Source: Actinoplanes sp. N902-109 (GTDB taxonomy: Bacteria; Actinomycetota; Actinomycetes; Mycobacteriales; Micromonosporaceae). Taken from it: DNA of 64,000 nucleotides. Location: assembly GCF_000389965.1 (NCBI RefSeq), contig NC_021191.1:4155501-4219500 (forward strand), written 5' to 3'. The notes under the pieces are model-generated. The model made no database searches, was not told where the DNA came from, and was given only the letters and a program-made list of their open reading frames with translations. Positions 8,231 through 16,123 of this stretch are shown piece by piece. The position numbers were made by a program, and so were the translations under genes. Every line of letters begins with the position of its first letter. Position 1 is the first letter of the stretch.

Positions 8231-9399
8231 GCCTGTGCTCCTTCGGGGGTGGCGCGGCGCTTGCGACCCGCGACCAGCGGCAGCACCACGATCTCGGCCA
8301 GGACCAGCGTGAGAGAGGCGACGGAGTCCCAGAACCCGGCGGTGCTGCCGCCGGACAGGGCGGACACCACCCGGCCGGCGAACTCCAGCACCAGCGGGGC
8401 GGTCCACAGCGTGACGGTGACCAGCAGCGCGCCGACGCCCGCGCAGGTGATCAGCGCGAACCAGGGGGCGAGCTGCCGGTCGCGCGGTGACCAGTCGGTG
8501 TCGTCGGTGTCGGCCGGGTGCACCCCGGGCAGCCGGCGGAACCGGTCGCGCAGCCAGGCCATGCTGACCTCGTGCAGGTTGGTGCAACCGAGCGCGGTGG
8601 TGGCGACGAAGTACAGGTCGGTGCGCAGGAAGACATAGAACTGCCAGGACATCCGCAGCAGCACGGTGTAGGCCACCGCGAGCGCCAGCCGGCCCGGCCA
8701 GGACAGCCCGCCGGCCAGGTCGGCCCGCGCCGCCAGCACCAGCGCGGCGAACACCAGCGCATCGGCCAGCAGCCCCGCCAGCATCGGCAGGTAGCGCTTG
8801 CGGGCCGGCACCGTCAGCAGCGCGTCCAGCTCGGTCTCGACCACGGCGTAGTAGAGCCGGCGCCCGACCCGCATCCGGGTGGGCAGCCCCAGCCGGCGGG
8901 CGGCGAGCAGGTGGAAGAACTCGTGCCACAGGATGGCCGGTGACTGGCACAGCGCCAGGCCGATCTGCACGGCCAGCAGCGAGGGCACGAAGAACACATT
9001 GGTCGCGTGCGGGCGCAGCTGCGGCTCCTGTGCCAGGGCGATCACCCCGGCGAGCAGCAGGATCGCGTACCCCACCCAGGCCGGCCAGGAGAACGCCAAC
9101 CGGCCCAGCCGCCGGAACCGCACCTGTGGCGCGACGGCCGGCGGTTCCCCGGCAGCCCGGATGAACCCCAGTTCCCGCAGCGTGTCGATGAAGTCCACGA
9201 GGTCGACGGGGTCGCCGTAGGTCTGTTCGTACCAGCGCCCGGCCTCCTCCGGGGGCATCCCGTCGGCGAGCCGGCGCAGCAGCGCGACGCCGTCCTCGGG
9301 CAGCAGGGCGAAGGAGGCCGCGTCGATCCGGCCGACCGTGATGCCGTCCCGCTCGGTGACATAGGTGAGCGGATGAAACTCCAGAGTGGTCGTTGCCAT
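8227..9399 (-). CDS. PqqD-like domain fused to M50-type membrane zinc metallopeptidase, 390 aa
   Basis: Residues about 5-80 (EFHPLTYVTERDGITVGRID ... FIDTLRELGFI) look like a PqqD-type winged-helix module, the RiPP recognition element that grips leader peptides. The rest is a polytopic membrane protein with about seven hydrophobic segments. The zinc motif H159-E-F-F-H163 sits in ILWHEFFHLLAARRLGLP, as in site-2 (M50) proteases and peptide zinc metalloproteases of bacteriocin clusters. A second-metal-ligand motif near the C-terminus (the usual NxxPxxxLDG) is not clear. The gene follows the 26-aa precursor on the same strand after a strong palindrome. The expected role is leader removal and export of the modified peptide at the membrane. 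Confidence 0.8.
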   Translation of the reverse strand: MATTTLEFHPLTYVTERDGITVGRIDAASFALLPEDGVALLRRLADGMPPEEAGRWYEQTYGDPVDLVDFIDTLRELGFIRAAGEPPAVAPQVRFRRLGRLAFSWPAWVGYAILLLAGVIALAQEPQLRPHATNVFFVPSLLAVQIGLALCQSPAILWHEFFHLLAARRLGLPTRMRVGRRLYYAVVETELDALLTVPARKRYLPMLAGLLADALVFAALVLAARADLAGGLSWPGRLALAVAYTVLLRMSWQFYVFLRTDLYFVATTALGCTNLHEVSMAWLRDRFRRLPGVHPADTDDTDWSPRDRQLAPWFALITCAGVGALLVTVTLWTAPLVLEFAGRVVSALSGGSTAGFWDSVASLTLVLAEIVVLPLVAGRKRRATPEGAQA

Positions 9400-9426
9400 G
9401 CGACTCCTTCCCGGGGCCGGCCCGTC

Positions 9427-9458
9427 GGCCGTCCCGGTGCCCGGGCACCGGGACGGCC
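9427..9458 (-). terminator. 32-bp perfect palindrome between precursor and peptidase genes
   Basis: GGCCGTCCCGGTGCCC is followed directly by its exact reverse complement, giving a hairpin of about 14 bp stem with a minimal loop. It starts 7 bp after the precursor stop and ends before the peptidase ribosome site. There is no U tract. It could act as a leaky terminator or mRNA stabiliser that makes far more precursor than enzyme, the usual economy of ribosomal peptide operons. Confidence 0.6.
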
Positions 9459-9465
9459 GGTCGGC

Positions 9466-9546
9466 TCAGCAGCAGTCCGTGCAGTACAGCGGGGCGGACG
9501 TGGTGAGCTTGATGGAGCCGGTCTTGCGGATCGTGATCTTCTTCAT
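9466..9546 (-). CDS. Candidate RiPP precursor peptide, 26 aa, ending CTDCC
   Basis: This tiny gene begins MKKITIRKTGSIKL and ends APLYCTDCC, with three cysteines and several Ser/Thr residues near the C-terminus and a basic leader-like start. The ATG at 9544-9546 follows a near-perfect GGGAGGTG site about 6 nt upstream, and the TGA is at 9466-9468. It is first in an operon with a PqqD-like/M50 peptidase and is divergent from an EpiD-like flavoprotein whose relatives oxidatively decarboxylate C-terminal cysteines. The terminal Cys fits that chemistry. No LanB/LanM/LanKC dehydratase or YcaO gene is nearby, so it is not a standard lanthipeptide or thioamide locus. The assignment combines sequence, position and inference. 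Confidence 0.75.
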   Translation of the reverse strand: MKKITIRKTGSIKLTTSAPLYCTDCC

Positions 9547-9719
9547 GTCGTTCACCTCCCTGGCGCCGGGGGGTCGGTGGCGGCCGGCAGCACCGAAACT
9601 GCCAGCCGGCGGCGGTGCGCGGCATGGGGGGTGATCCCCAAAAAGCCGGTGCGCCGCGGGGGTGAAGATGGGGCCGATTACCCATTGCCGTCGCCGTGGG
9701 CCGCCAGCACGCTCACCGC
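9547..9719. promoter_or_regulatory. Divergent promoter region of the peptide locus
   Basis: This 173-bp spacer lies between the leftward precursor operon and the rightward flavoprotein gene. It contains the precursor ribosome binding site and GGGGTGATCCCC with a short A tract at about 9628-9645. I find no clear -35/-10 pair. GTG at 9696 is an alternative flavoprotein start within it. Confidence 0.3.
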
Positions 9720-10322
9720 ATGCAGAACGACGCGCTGTCAATGATCATCTGTGGGTCGAGCGCGGCGATGGCGAGCTCCGGCTACCTCTCCTGGCTGCGC
9801 CAGGAGATCGACCTGCCGCTGCGGGTGCTGCTCACCGCGAGCGCCGAGCGGTTCGTCCAGCCGTCGTCCATCGCCTGGTACGCCGACGAGGTGTTCACCA
9901 GCACCGACGCCTCTCTCAACCCGACCGAGTTCGCCAAGCGTTCGCTGGGCATCGTGGTGCTGCCGGCGACCGCGAACACGATTGCCGCGGCGGCGCTCGG
10001 GCTGGCCGGCTCGCCCGCGCAGACGGCCCTGCTCGCCGGGGACCGGCCCGCCCTGTTCTTCCCCAGCATGAACAAGTCGATGTGGGTCAAGCGCACGACC
10101 CGGCAGCACGTGGAGACGTTGCGGGCCGACGGGCACACCGTGGTCGAGCCGCAGGAGCGGGTCATCTTCGAGCTGTGGCAGCGGGAGAACGCCGTCGGCA
10201 TCGCCATGCCGCCGCCGGACGCGGTCGCCCAGCTGATCATCGGCTGGCTGGAGGGCGGCCTGGCCGATGCCGACGCCGATGCCGTCGAGGCCGGCGTCAG
10301 CGAGCCCGCTGCACCGCGGTGA
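9720..10322 (+). CDS. HFCD-family (EpiD/LanD-like) flavoprotein, 200 aa
   Basis: This protein belongs to the homo-oligomeric flavin-containing Cys decarboxylase family, which includes EpiD, MrsD and PPC decarboxylase. It shows the N-terminal flavin fold (SMIICGSSAAMASSGYLSWL), the FMN motif P82-A-T-A-N-T-I88 and the substrate clamp P115-S-M-N-K-S-M-W122, the last close to the PNMNIRMW clamp of EpiD. Fourteen residues before the PATANTI proline, where EpiD has its active-site His67, this protein has Pro68 (LNPTEF). It may therefore use a different residue or a different reaction. The start is uncertain: ATG 9720 is used, and GTG 9696 is possible; neither has a good Shine-Dalgarno site. The 3' end overlaps the convergent SprT-like gene by 26 bp. 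Confidence 0.85.
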   Translation: MQNDALSMIICGSSAAMASSGYLSWLRQEIDLPLRVLLTASAERFVQPSSIAWYADEVFTSTDASLNPTEFAKRSLGIVVLPATANTIAAAALGLAGSPAQTALLAGDRPALFFPSMNKSMWVKRTTRQHVETLRADGHTVVEPQERVIFELWQRENAVGIAMPPPDAVAQLIIGWLEGGLADADADAVEAGVSEPAAPR

Positions 10323-10974
10323 AACTCACGCTGAGTAGCCCGGCGCGGGTCTGCACCTGGTAGCGGGTGCGCCCGCGCTTGACCACGGTGCCGGTCAGGT
10401 CGGCGTACTTGCCGGTGCCGGTCAGCCGTACCCGCTCACCCACCTGCAGCGGCACCGGCGGCGAGACGGGCCGCCCGGCCCGGATGCGGGCGAGCTCGGC
10501 GGCGTAGCGCGGGTCCATCGGCGCGGGGCCGCCGTCGTGGGTCCAGGTGTAGATCGCCGCCGGGGAGAACCCGCGCGAGCAGGTGCGGCAGGACTTGACC
10601 CGGATCGGCCGGCGGTGCGCCGTCGTGCGGTGGCCCACCGGGCACACGCCCACCCACGAGCCCTCGACGCTGGGCGCGTCCACCGGCATGCAGCGCTCAC
10701 CCGAGCAGCCGATGCGCCGTGCGGTGGCCTGCCACACCCGGTCGTGCCCGTGCCGCGGGCCGGCCAGCGCGTGCGCGATCTCGTGCAGCACCGTCTCGGT
10801 GACCTGCTCGGCCGAGTACAGCGCGACCAGCGGGCCGGACAGCCCGATCTCCTTGCGGGCGAACCGGCACACCCCGGCCCGGGTCTTGGCGTTGTCGAAC
10901 ACCAGCCGCCAGCCGCTGAGCCGGTGCCGGGTCATCAGATCGGTGGCGAGCAGCCTCGCCGCGGCCTGCTCCAT
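10297..10974 (-). CDS. SprT-like zinc metallopeptidase domain protein, 225 aa
   Basis: The protein carries the SprT-like signature with H64-E-I-A-H68 (ETVLHEIAHALAGPRHGHD). A cysteine cluster follows (SGERCMPV, GVCPVGH, KSCRTCSRGF) that probably forms a zinc ribbon. The C-terminal 55 residues (GERVRLTGTGKYADLTGTVV) resemble a small KOW/SH3-like barrel that could bind nucleic acid. SprT-like proteins include DNA-protein crosslink proteases, but most bacterial members are uncharacterised. It is convergent with the flavoprotein and is unlikely to belong to the peptide locus. Confidence 0.85.
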   Translation of the reverse strand: MEQAAARLLATDLMTRHRLSGWRLVFDNAKTRAGVCRFARKEIGLSGPLVALYSAEQVTETVLHEIAHALAGPRHGHDRVWQATARRIGCSGERCMPVDAPSVEGSWVGVCPVGHRTTAHRRPIRVKSCRTCSRGFSPAAIYTWTHDGGPAPMDPRYAAELARIRAGRPVSPPVPLQVGERVRLTGTGKYADLTGTVVKRGRTRYQVQTRAGLLSVSFTAVQRAR

Positions 10975-10981
10975 CGCCGGC

Positions 10982-11434
10982 TCAGAACGTGACGTCGACG
11001 CCGACGCTCCGGCAGGCGCTGGTCAGGTCGGTGCTGGCCTGGTCGAACGTGCCGGCCCCGAGGGCCGCGACCGGATCGGTGCTCTTGGCCGCCTCGGCCG
11101 CCTCCGCCGCGAGCTGCCGCGCCGCCCGCACGACCGGGCTGGAGCTCGCGTCGAACGCCTCAGCGGTGACCTGCTGCGCCAGCTTGTTCAGGATGTTCTG
11201 GAAGAGCTCCGGCGTCGGGTCCTGCTTCGACTGGGAGGCATCGACCAGCTTGTCCTTCAGGTCCTGCCCGATCTTCTGTACGGACGAGCAGAGCTTGCGG
11301 TCGGCCGGCGTCGTCGAAGCGGCCGCCGACGAGGCCGGAGCGGCCGCCGGTGGGGCCGCGGAGTCGCCGCACGCGGCCAGCGCGAGCAGCGAGGCGACCG
11401 TCAGAGCGGCCGGGGAGAGACGAGAGAGCTGCAC
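10982..11434 (-). CDS. Putative lipoprotein, 150 aa
   Basis: A signal peptide ends in the lipobox LAAC (residues about 18-21), followed by an Ala/Ser/Pro linker. The helical domain has two further cysteines (LCSSVQKIG and LTSACRSVG) that may form a disulfide. The mature protein should be anchored to the outer face of the membrane. It lies 7 bp upstream of the SprT-like gene and may be co-transcribed. No enzymatic motif is visible. Confidence 0.75.
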   Translation of the reverse strand: MQLSRLSPAALTVASLLALAACGDSAAPPAAAPASSAAASTTPADRKLCSSVQKIGQDLKDKLVDASQSKQDPTPELFQNILNKLAQQVTAEAFDASSSPVVRAARQLAAEAAEAAKSTDPVAALGAGTFDQASTDLTSACRSVGVDVTF

Positions 11435-11489
11435 GAACGGCCACGCTAGCCGACATCGGCTGGAATTTCCCTGATGGGATGATCACAGC

Positions 11490-12266
11490 ATGGCACAGGT
11501 GGTGACGGCCGACGGATTCCCGCTCGCGGTGCAGGTCAGCGGTCCGGCGGACGGCCCGGTGGCGCTGCTGCTGGCCGGTCAGGCCAACTCGCACGCCTGG
11601 TGGACCGGCCTGCGCGCGGCCTTCGAGACCCGTTTGCGGGTGGTCACCTTCGACTACCGCGGTACGGGTGACAGCCGAGGCCCCGTGGGTGACTGGACCA
11701 CGGCGGGGTTCGCCGACGACGCGGCCGTGGTGCTGCGGTCGCTCGGCGCCGGGCCGGCCGCGGTCTACGGCACCTCGATGGGTGGGCGGGTCGCGCAGTT
11801 CCTCGCCGCGCGGCACCCCGGGCTTGTCGACCGGCTGGTGCTGGCCTGCACCTCACCGGGCGGCCGCAACGCCCGCGAGCGCACCCCCGAGGTGCGGCGC
11901 AGGCTGGCCGACCCCGACGACACCGCGCGGCTGCGGGCCCTGCGCGAGCTGTTCTACACCGACGCCTGGGCCGGCACCGGCCACCTGTTCGGCGACCCCA
12001 CGATGAGTCCCGCGGAGAGCCGGGCCCACCTGCGGGCCAGCAACAAGCACGACGCCTGGGACGTGCTGCCGGAGATCCAGGCTCCCACCCTGGTGCTGCA
12101 CGGCACGGACGACCACATGGTGCCCACGGCCAACGCGCCGCTGCTGGCCGGGCGCATCCCCGGTGCCACACTGCGGCTGCACGAGGGCGGCCGGCACGGC
12201 TTCTTCGACGAGTTCGCGGCGCAGATCACCCCGGAAATCCTCAGCTTTTTTGGTCCGTACGGGTGA
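11490..12266 (+). CDS. Alpha/beta-fold hydrolase, 258 aa
   Basis: A complete alpha/beta hydrolase with the nucleophile elbow G-T-S96-M-G-G, an acid in HGTDDHMVP (about residues 210-218) and the catalytic His in EGGRHGFFDE (about 231-240). The oxyanion region is LLLAGQANSHAWW. The closest general class is 3-oxoadipate enol-lactonase/proline-iminopeptidase-like hydrolases, but the substrate cannot be told. It is cytoplasmic with no signal peptide. It is divergent from the lipoprotein gene and lies 54 bp upstream of the pyruvate oxidase gene. Confidence 0.85.
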   Translation: MAQVVTADGFPLAVQVSGPADGPVALLLAGQANSHAWWTGLRAAFETRLRVVTFDYRGTGDSRGPVGDWTTAGFADDAAVVLRSLGAGPAAVYGTSMGGRVAQFLAARHPGLVDRLVLACTSPGGRNARERTPEVRRRLADPDDTARLRALRELFYTDAWAGTGHLFGDPTMSPAESRAHLRASNKHDAWDVLPEIQAPTLVLHGTDDHMVPTANAPLLAGRIPGATLRLHEGGRHGFFDEFAAQITPEILSFFGPYG

Positions 12267-12320
12267 CGGTGACGCCCGGTCCGGGTAAGCCTCGGCGATT
12301 GGTCCGTGAAGGGAGGCGCC

Positions 12321-14060
12321 GTGTTCGGTAGCAAGCCGACGGTGGCTGATCAACTGGTCGAGGTGCTCGTGCAGGCCGGCGTGCGCCGGATCTACGGCAT
12401 CGTGGGGGACAGCCTCAACGCGTTCAGCGACGCGATCCGCCGCAACGACGCCATCGAGTGGGTGCACGTGCACAACGAGGAGGCCGCTGCGTTCGCCGCC
12501 TCCGCCGAGGCCCAGCTCACCGGGCAGCTCGCGGTGTGCGCGGGCAGCTGCGGGCCGGGCAACACCCACCTCATCCAGGGGGTGTTCGACGCCCACCGGA
12601 TGGGTGCGCCGGTGCTCGCCATCGCCTCGCACATCGCCTCCACCGAGATCGGCACCGGCTTCTTCCAGGAGACCGACCCCAAGCGGCTGTTCGAGCAGGC
12701 CAGCCACTGGGTCGAGATGCTCAGCGGGCCGAACCAGATGCCGCGGATGGCCCGGGTCGGCATCCAGCACGCCGTCGGGCTGCGCGGCGCCGCGGTGCTG
12801 GTGGTGCCCGGCGACGTGCTGGCGGCCAAGGCCGAGAACGACACCGGCACCGGCTCGTACGCGGCGGGCCGGGTGCTCGGCGCGCCCGCCCCCGAGGTGA
12901 TCGACGAGCTGGCCGAGCGGATCAACGCCGCGGACAAGGTGGCCATCTTCGGTGGCATCGGTTGCGCCGGTTCCCGCGACGAGGTGCTCCAGCTGGCCGC
13001 GAAGCTGAACGCGCCGGTCGGGCACAGCCTGCGGGGCAAGGAGACGCTGCAGTACGACAACCCGTACGACGTGGGCATGTCGGGGCTGCTCGGCTACGGC
13101 GCGTGCTACGACGCCTGCCACGAGGCGGATCTGCTGCTGATGCTGGGCACCGACTTCCCGTACCGGCAGTTCCTGCCCCAGCAGAACACCATCCAGGTCG
13201 ACATCGACCCGTCCCGCATCGGCCGGCGTACGCCGCTGGAGCTGGGCGTGGTCGGTGACGTCGGGGCCACGATCCGCGCGGTGCTGCCCAAGCTGGCACC
13301 CAAGGGCCGCGACTTCCTCGACCGGATGCTGCATGAGCATGTGGGCAAGCTCGAGCACGTCGTCGATGCGTACACCCACGGGGTCGAGGAGCTGACCCCG
13401 ATCCACCCCGAGTACGTGGCGGCGGTGCTCGACGAGGAGGCCGCCCACGACGCGGTGTTCACTGCCGACACCGGGATGTGCAGCAGCTGGGCGGCCCGCT
13501 ACATCACCATGAACGGCCGCCGCCGGCTGCTCGGCTCCTGGGTGCACGGCTCGATGGCCAACGCCCTGCCGCACGCCATCGGCGCCCAGCTGCTCGACCG
13601 GGACCGGCAGGTGATCGCCATGTCCGGCGATGGCGGGCTGGCGATGCTGCTCGGCGAGCTGCTCACCGTGCGCACCCACCAGCTGCCGGTCAAGGTGGTC
13701 GTCTTCAACAACTCCAGCCTGGGGATGGTCCGGCTGGAGATGATGGTGTCCGGCGACCCGGCCTTCGAGACCGACCACGACCAGGTCGACTTCGCCGCGA
13801 TCGCGCGGGCCATGGGCTTCTTCACGGTACGGGTGGAGAAGCCGGCCGACCTGCGCGGCGCCCTGCGCACCGTGCTCGACCACGACGGCCCGGCCCTGCT
13901 CGACGTGATCACCGACCCGGTGGCGCTGGAGATCCCGCCGCACATCACCAAGGAGGAGACGGCGGGCTTCGCGCTGTCGATCGGCCGCACGGTGCTCGCC
14001 GGCGGGGTCGGCCAGATGCTTCACCTCGCGCGGGCGAACCTGCGTAACATCCCCCGGTGA
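12321..14060 (+). CDS. poxB: ThDP-dependent pyruvate dehydrogenase (quinone)/pyruvate oxidase
   Basis: A full-length member (579 aa) of the acetolactate synthase-like ThDP family, closest in pattern to PoxB. It has VRRIYGIVGDSLNAFSDAIR at the N-terminus, the ThDP/Mg motif MSGDGGLAMLLGELLTV near residue 435 and KVVVFNNSSLGMVRLEMM after it. PoxB decarboxylates pyruvate to acetate and passes electrons to membrane quinone through FAD. The GTG at 12321 is chosen because GGGAGG lies 5 nt upstream; an in-frame GTG at 12306 is weaker. The stop overlaps the next start as GTGA. Confidence 0.85.
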   Translation: MFGSKPTVADQLVEVLVQAGVRRIYGIVGDSLNAFSDAIRRNDAIEWVHVHNEEAAAFAASAEAQLTGQLAVCAGSCGPGNTHLIQGVFDAHRMGAPVLAIASHIASTEIGTGFFQETDPKRLFEQASHWVEMLSGPNQMPRMARVGIQHAVGLRGAAVLVVPGDVLAAKAENDTGTGSYAAGRVLGAPAPEVIDELAERINAADKVAIFGGIGCAGSRDEVLQLAAKLNAPVGHSLRGKETLQYDNPYDVGMSGLLGYGACYDACHEADLLLMLGTDFPYRQFLPQQNTIQVDIDPSRIGRRTPLELGVVGDVGATIRAVLPKLAPKGRDFLDRMLHEHVGKLEHVVDAYTHGVEELTPIHPEYVAAVLDEEAAHDAVFTADTGMCSSWAARYITMNGRRRLLGSWVHGSMANALPHAIGAQLLDRDRQVIAMSGDGGLAMLLGELLTVRTHQLPVKVVVFNNSSLGMVRLEMMVSGDPAFETDHDQVDFAAIARAMGFFTVRVEKPADLRGALRTVLDHDGPALLDVITDPVALEIPPHITKEETAGFALSIGRTVLAGGVGQMLHLARANLRNIPR

Positions 14061-15040
14061 GCAAACCCGTGCGGCTGGCCGTCCTCGACGTCGGCGCCAA
14101 CACCCTGAACCTGCTGGTCACCAGCGCGGGCAACGCCGTGCCGCTGCCCGAACGCGCCTGGAAGACCGGCACCCGCCTGGCCGAACTGTCGAAACGCGAC
14201 GGTGCCATCGCCCCGGCCGGCCGGCAACGGCTCATCACCGCGGTCACCCAGGCCGTCGCCGAGGCCCGCCGCGCCGGCGTGGACGAGGTCTTCGCGTACG
14301 CCACCGCGGTGGTGCGCGACGCCCCCAACCGCGACCGCGTGCTCGACGAGGTCGCCGACGCCACCGGCATCCGGCTGGGCCTGCTCACCGGCACCGAGGA
14401 GGCCCAGCTGACCTTTCTCGCGGCGCGCCGCTGGCTCGGCTGGCGGGCCGGGTCGCTGCTGCTGGCCGACATCGGCGGCGGCTCGCTCGAGGTGGCGGTC
14501 GGCCCGGACCGGTTGCCCGACGTGGCCCTCTCGCTGCCGCTGGGCGCCCGCGCGCTCACCCGGCAGTACCTCGGCCACCACGACCCGCCGCCGCCCCGGG
14601 CCGTCCGCGCGCTGCGCCACCACGTCCGCGAGCAGATCGGCCAGGTCGCCGCCCGGGCGGAGTGGGAGGCCGCCCGCACCCCGGTCGCCACCTCCAAGAC
14701 CTTCCAGCAGCTGGCCCGCCTCACCGGCGCCCCGTCGCTGCGCCGCGGCCCGTTCGTCACCCGCCTGCTGCGCCGCCGGGAACTGCGCCCCTGGCTCGGC
14801 CGTCTCGCCACCATGCCGGTGAGCCACCGCGCCGGCCTGCCGGGCGTCTCCCCGCACCGCGCCCGGCAGATCCTCGCGGGCTCCATCGTGGCGTACGAAC
14901 TGATGCGCCGCCTCGACCTCGAAGCCCTGCAGATCTGCCCCTGGGCGCTGCGCGAGGGCATCGTCCTGCGCCGCCTCGAAGCCGACCAGCCCGCCACCGA
15001 CAACGCCGCCTGGGTGCGGCTGCGCCCGGCGGCGTCCTGA
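14057..15040 (+). CDS. Ppx/GppA family phosphatase, 327 aa
   Basis: The actin-like ASKHA fold of exopolyphosphatase/guanosine pentaphosphatase is shown by LDVGANTLNLLV (residues about 9-20), AVVRDAPNRDRVLDEV, TGTEEAQLTFLAARRWLG and the phosphate-binding LLLADIGGGSLEVAVG (about 135-150). The enzyme would cleave polyphosphate or pppGpp. It is shorter than E. coli Ppx and lacks the C-terminal HD-like part, as is usual in actinobacteria, which often carry two such genes. Its GTG start overlaps the pyruvate oxidase stop by 4 bp, implying translational coupling. Confidence 0.85.
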   Translation: MSKPVRLAVLDVGANTLNLLVTSAGNAVPLPERAWKTGTRLAELSKRDGAIAPAGRQRLITAVTQAVAEARRAGVDEVFAYATAVVRDAPNRDRVLDEVADATGIRLGLLTGTEEAQLTFLAARRWLGWRAGSLLLADIGGGSLEVAVGPDRLPDVALSLPLGARALTRQYLGHHDPPPPRAVRALRHHVREQIGQVAARAEWEAARTPVATSKTFQQLARLTGAPSLRRGPFVTRLLRRRELRPWLGRLATMPVSHRAGLPGVSPHRARQILAGSIVAYELMRRLDLEALQICPWALREGIVLRRLEADQPATDNAAWVRLRPAAS

Positions 15041-15044
15041 GATC

Positions 15045-15848
15045 ATGGCTGATCCGTTCCTCGGGGCCCTGGCCGCAGTGCGGGCCGGCGACACCGTGAC
15101 GGGCACCATCGCGGACGTCACACCGGCAAGGGCCACGGTGTGGCTCGACGGCTTCCCCGGCGACCCGATCGGCGTGATCGGCGCCCTGGACTGTTCGTGG
15201 CGTTCCTTCCGATCGCCCGCCGACCTCCTCCGGCCCGGCGACCGTGTCACCGCCGGCGTCATCGCCGTCGACCCCCGGCGGCGCCAGATCGCGCTCTCCC
15301 GCTCAGCGACCGAGAACCCCGGCCTGTGGGCCTTCCTCGCCGGGCTCCACGAAGGGCAACGCCTGGCCGGCACCGTAGCGGCCGTCGAGAGCTTCGGCGT
15401 CTTCGTAGCCCTGGACGACGGGCCGGGCCACCCCACCTTCCCGGGCGTCGGCTTCATCACCATGCCCGAGCTGTCCTGGCGTACGTTCCGGGACGTGTCC
15501 GAGATCGTCACCGTGGGACAGCGGATCACCGGCGAGTTCCTGACCTTCGACACCACCAACGGGGAGGCCCGCCTGTCCCTGCGCGCGACCCGGCCCGAGC
15601 CGTTCCGCGCCTTCGCCGGCAGCGTCCGGACCGGACAGAGCCTGCCCGGCACGGTCACGAAGCTGGCCCCGTTCGGGGTCTTCATCCGGGTCGCCGATGG
15701 CGTCGAAGGCCTTCTCCGCCTGCCCGCCGGTGATCAGGGTGCCGCCTTGCCGGTCGGTGCCGAGCTCGCCGTCACCGTCGTCGAGATCGACCTGCCCCGG
15801 CGCCGTCTCGTGCTCTCCCGCACCCACCCGGCCCCACGCGCGGGTTGA
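15045..15848 (+). CDS. Multi-S1-domain RNA-binding protein, 267 aa
   Basis: Three S1-like OB folds are recognisable: residues about 12-84 (VRAGDTVTGTIADVTPARAT ... RRRQIALSRS), 97-180 (LHEGQRLAGTVAAVESFGVF ... GEARLSLRAT) and 190-262 (VRTGQSLPGTVTKLAPFGVF ... RRRLVLSRTHP). The third is closest to consensus. It is much shorter than ribosomal protein S1 and probably binds RNA in an accessory role. It lies 4 bp after the Ppx/GppA gene. The last codons (HPAPRAG-stop) are built from the same sequence as the downstream tandem repeat. Confidence 0.8.
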   Translation: MADPFLGALAAVRAGDTVTGTIADVTPARATVWLDGFPGDPIGVIGALDCSWRSFRSPADLLRPGDRVTAGVIAVDPRRRQIALSRSATENPGLWAFLAGLHEGQRLAGTVAAVESFGVFVALDDGPGHPTFPGVGFITMPELSWRTFRDVSEIVTVGQRITGEFLTFDTTNGEARLSLRATRPEPFRAFAGSVRTGQSLPGTVTKLAPFGVFIRVADGVEGLLRLPAGDQGAALPVGAELAVTVVEIDLPRRRLVLSRTHPAPRAG

Positions 15849-16105
15849 TCGGCCCGCACCCACCCGGCCCACGCGAGTTGATCGCCCGTGCCCCGTCCAG
15901 CCCCACGCGCGGGTTGATCGGCCCGCACTCACCCGGCCCCACGCGCGGGTTGATCGGCCCGCACTCACCCGGCCCCACGCGCGGGTTGATCGGCCCGTGC
16001 CTCGTCCGGCCCCGCGCGGGCGGGTCGATCGGGTCCGCAGTCGCCCCGGCTCCGCGCGGGCGGGTTGATCCGGCCGGGGGCGGACCGCCCGCGCAGGGTT
16101 GATCC
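15823..16105. repeat. About 36-bp tandem repeats starting at the S1 gene stop codon
   Basis: TTGATC or TCGATC recurs at 15845, 15878, 15914, 15950, 15986, 16025, 16065 and 16099, a period of 33-40 bp. Intervening sequence resembles GGCCCGCACTCACCCGGCCC and ends CACGCGCGGG. The first TTGATC contains the TGA stop of the S1 gene. The central three copies are nearly identical. It lies between two convergent genes. Confidence 0.85.
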
Positions 16106-16123
16106 GGGGTCTGCGGCAGACCG

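Noticed and set aside
8227..9399. Fatty acid desaturase-like membrane protein
   Set aside because: Only one His motif (HEFFH) is present and it fits the zinc-protease HExxH pattern; the N-terminal PqqD-like module also favours peptide maturation.
9466..9741. Longer 91-codon version of the precursor gene starting far upstream
   Set aside because: The extra N-terminus is low-complexity and crosses the divergent promoter, whereas the internal ATG at 9546 has a near-ideal ribosome site.
12306..12320. Upstream GTG start for pyruvate oxidase
   Set aside because: It would include the Shine-Dalgarno sequence GGGAGG in the coding region; the GTG at 12321 fits family length better.
11853..14024. 723-codon open frame antisense to pyruvate oxidase
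   Set aside because: It covers a strongly conserved ThDP enzyme on the other strand and has no recognisable protein features.
15823..16105. CRISPR array
   Set aside because: The 36-bp units are contiguous variants with no unique spacers and no cas genes are nearby.
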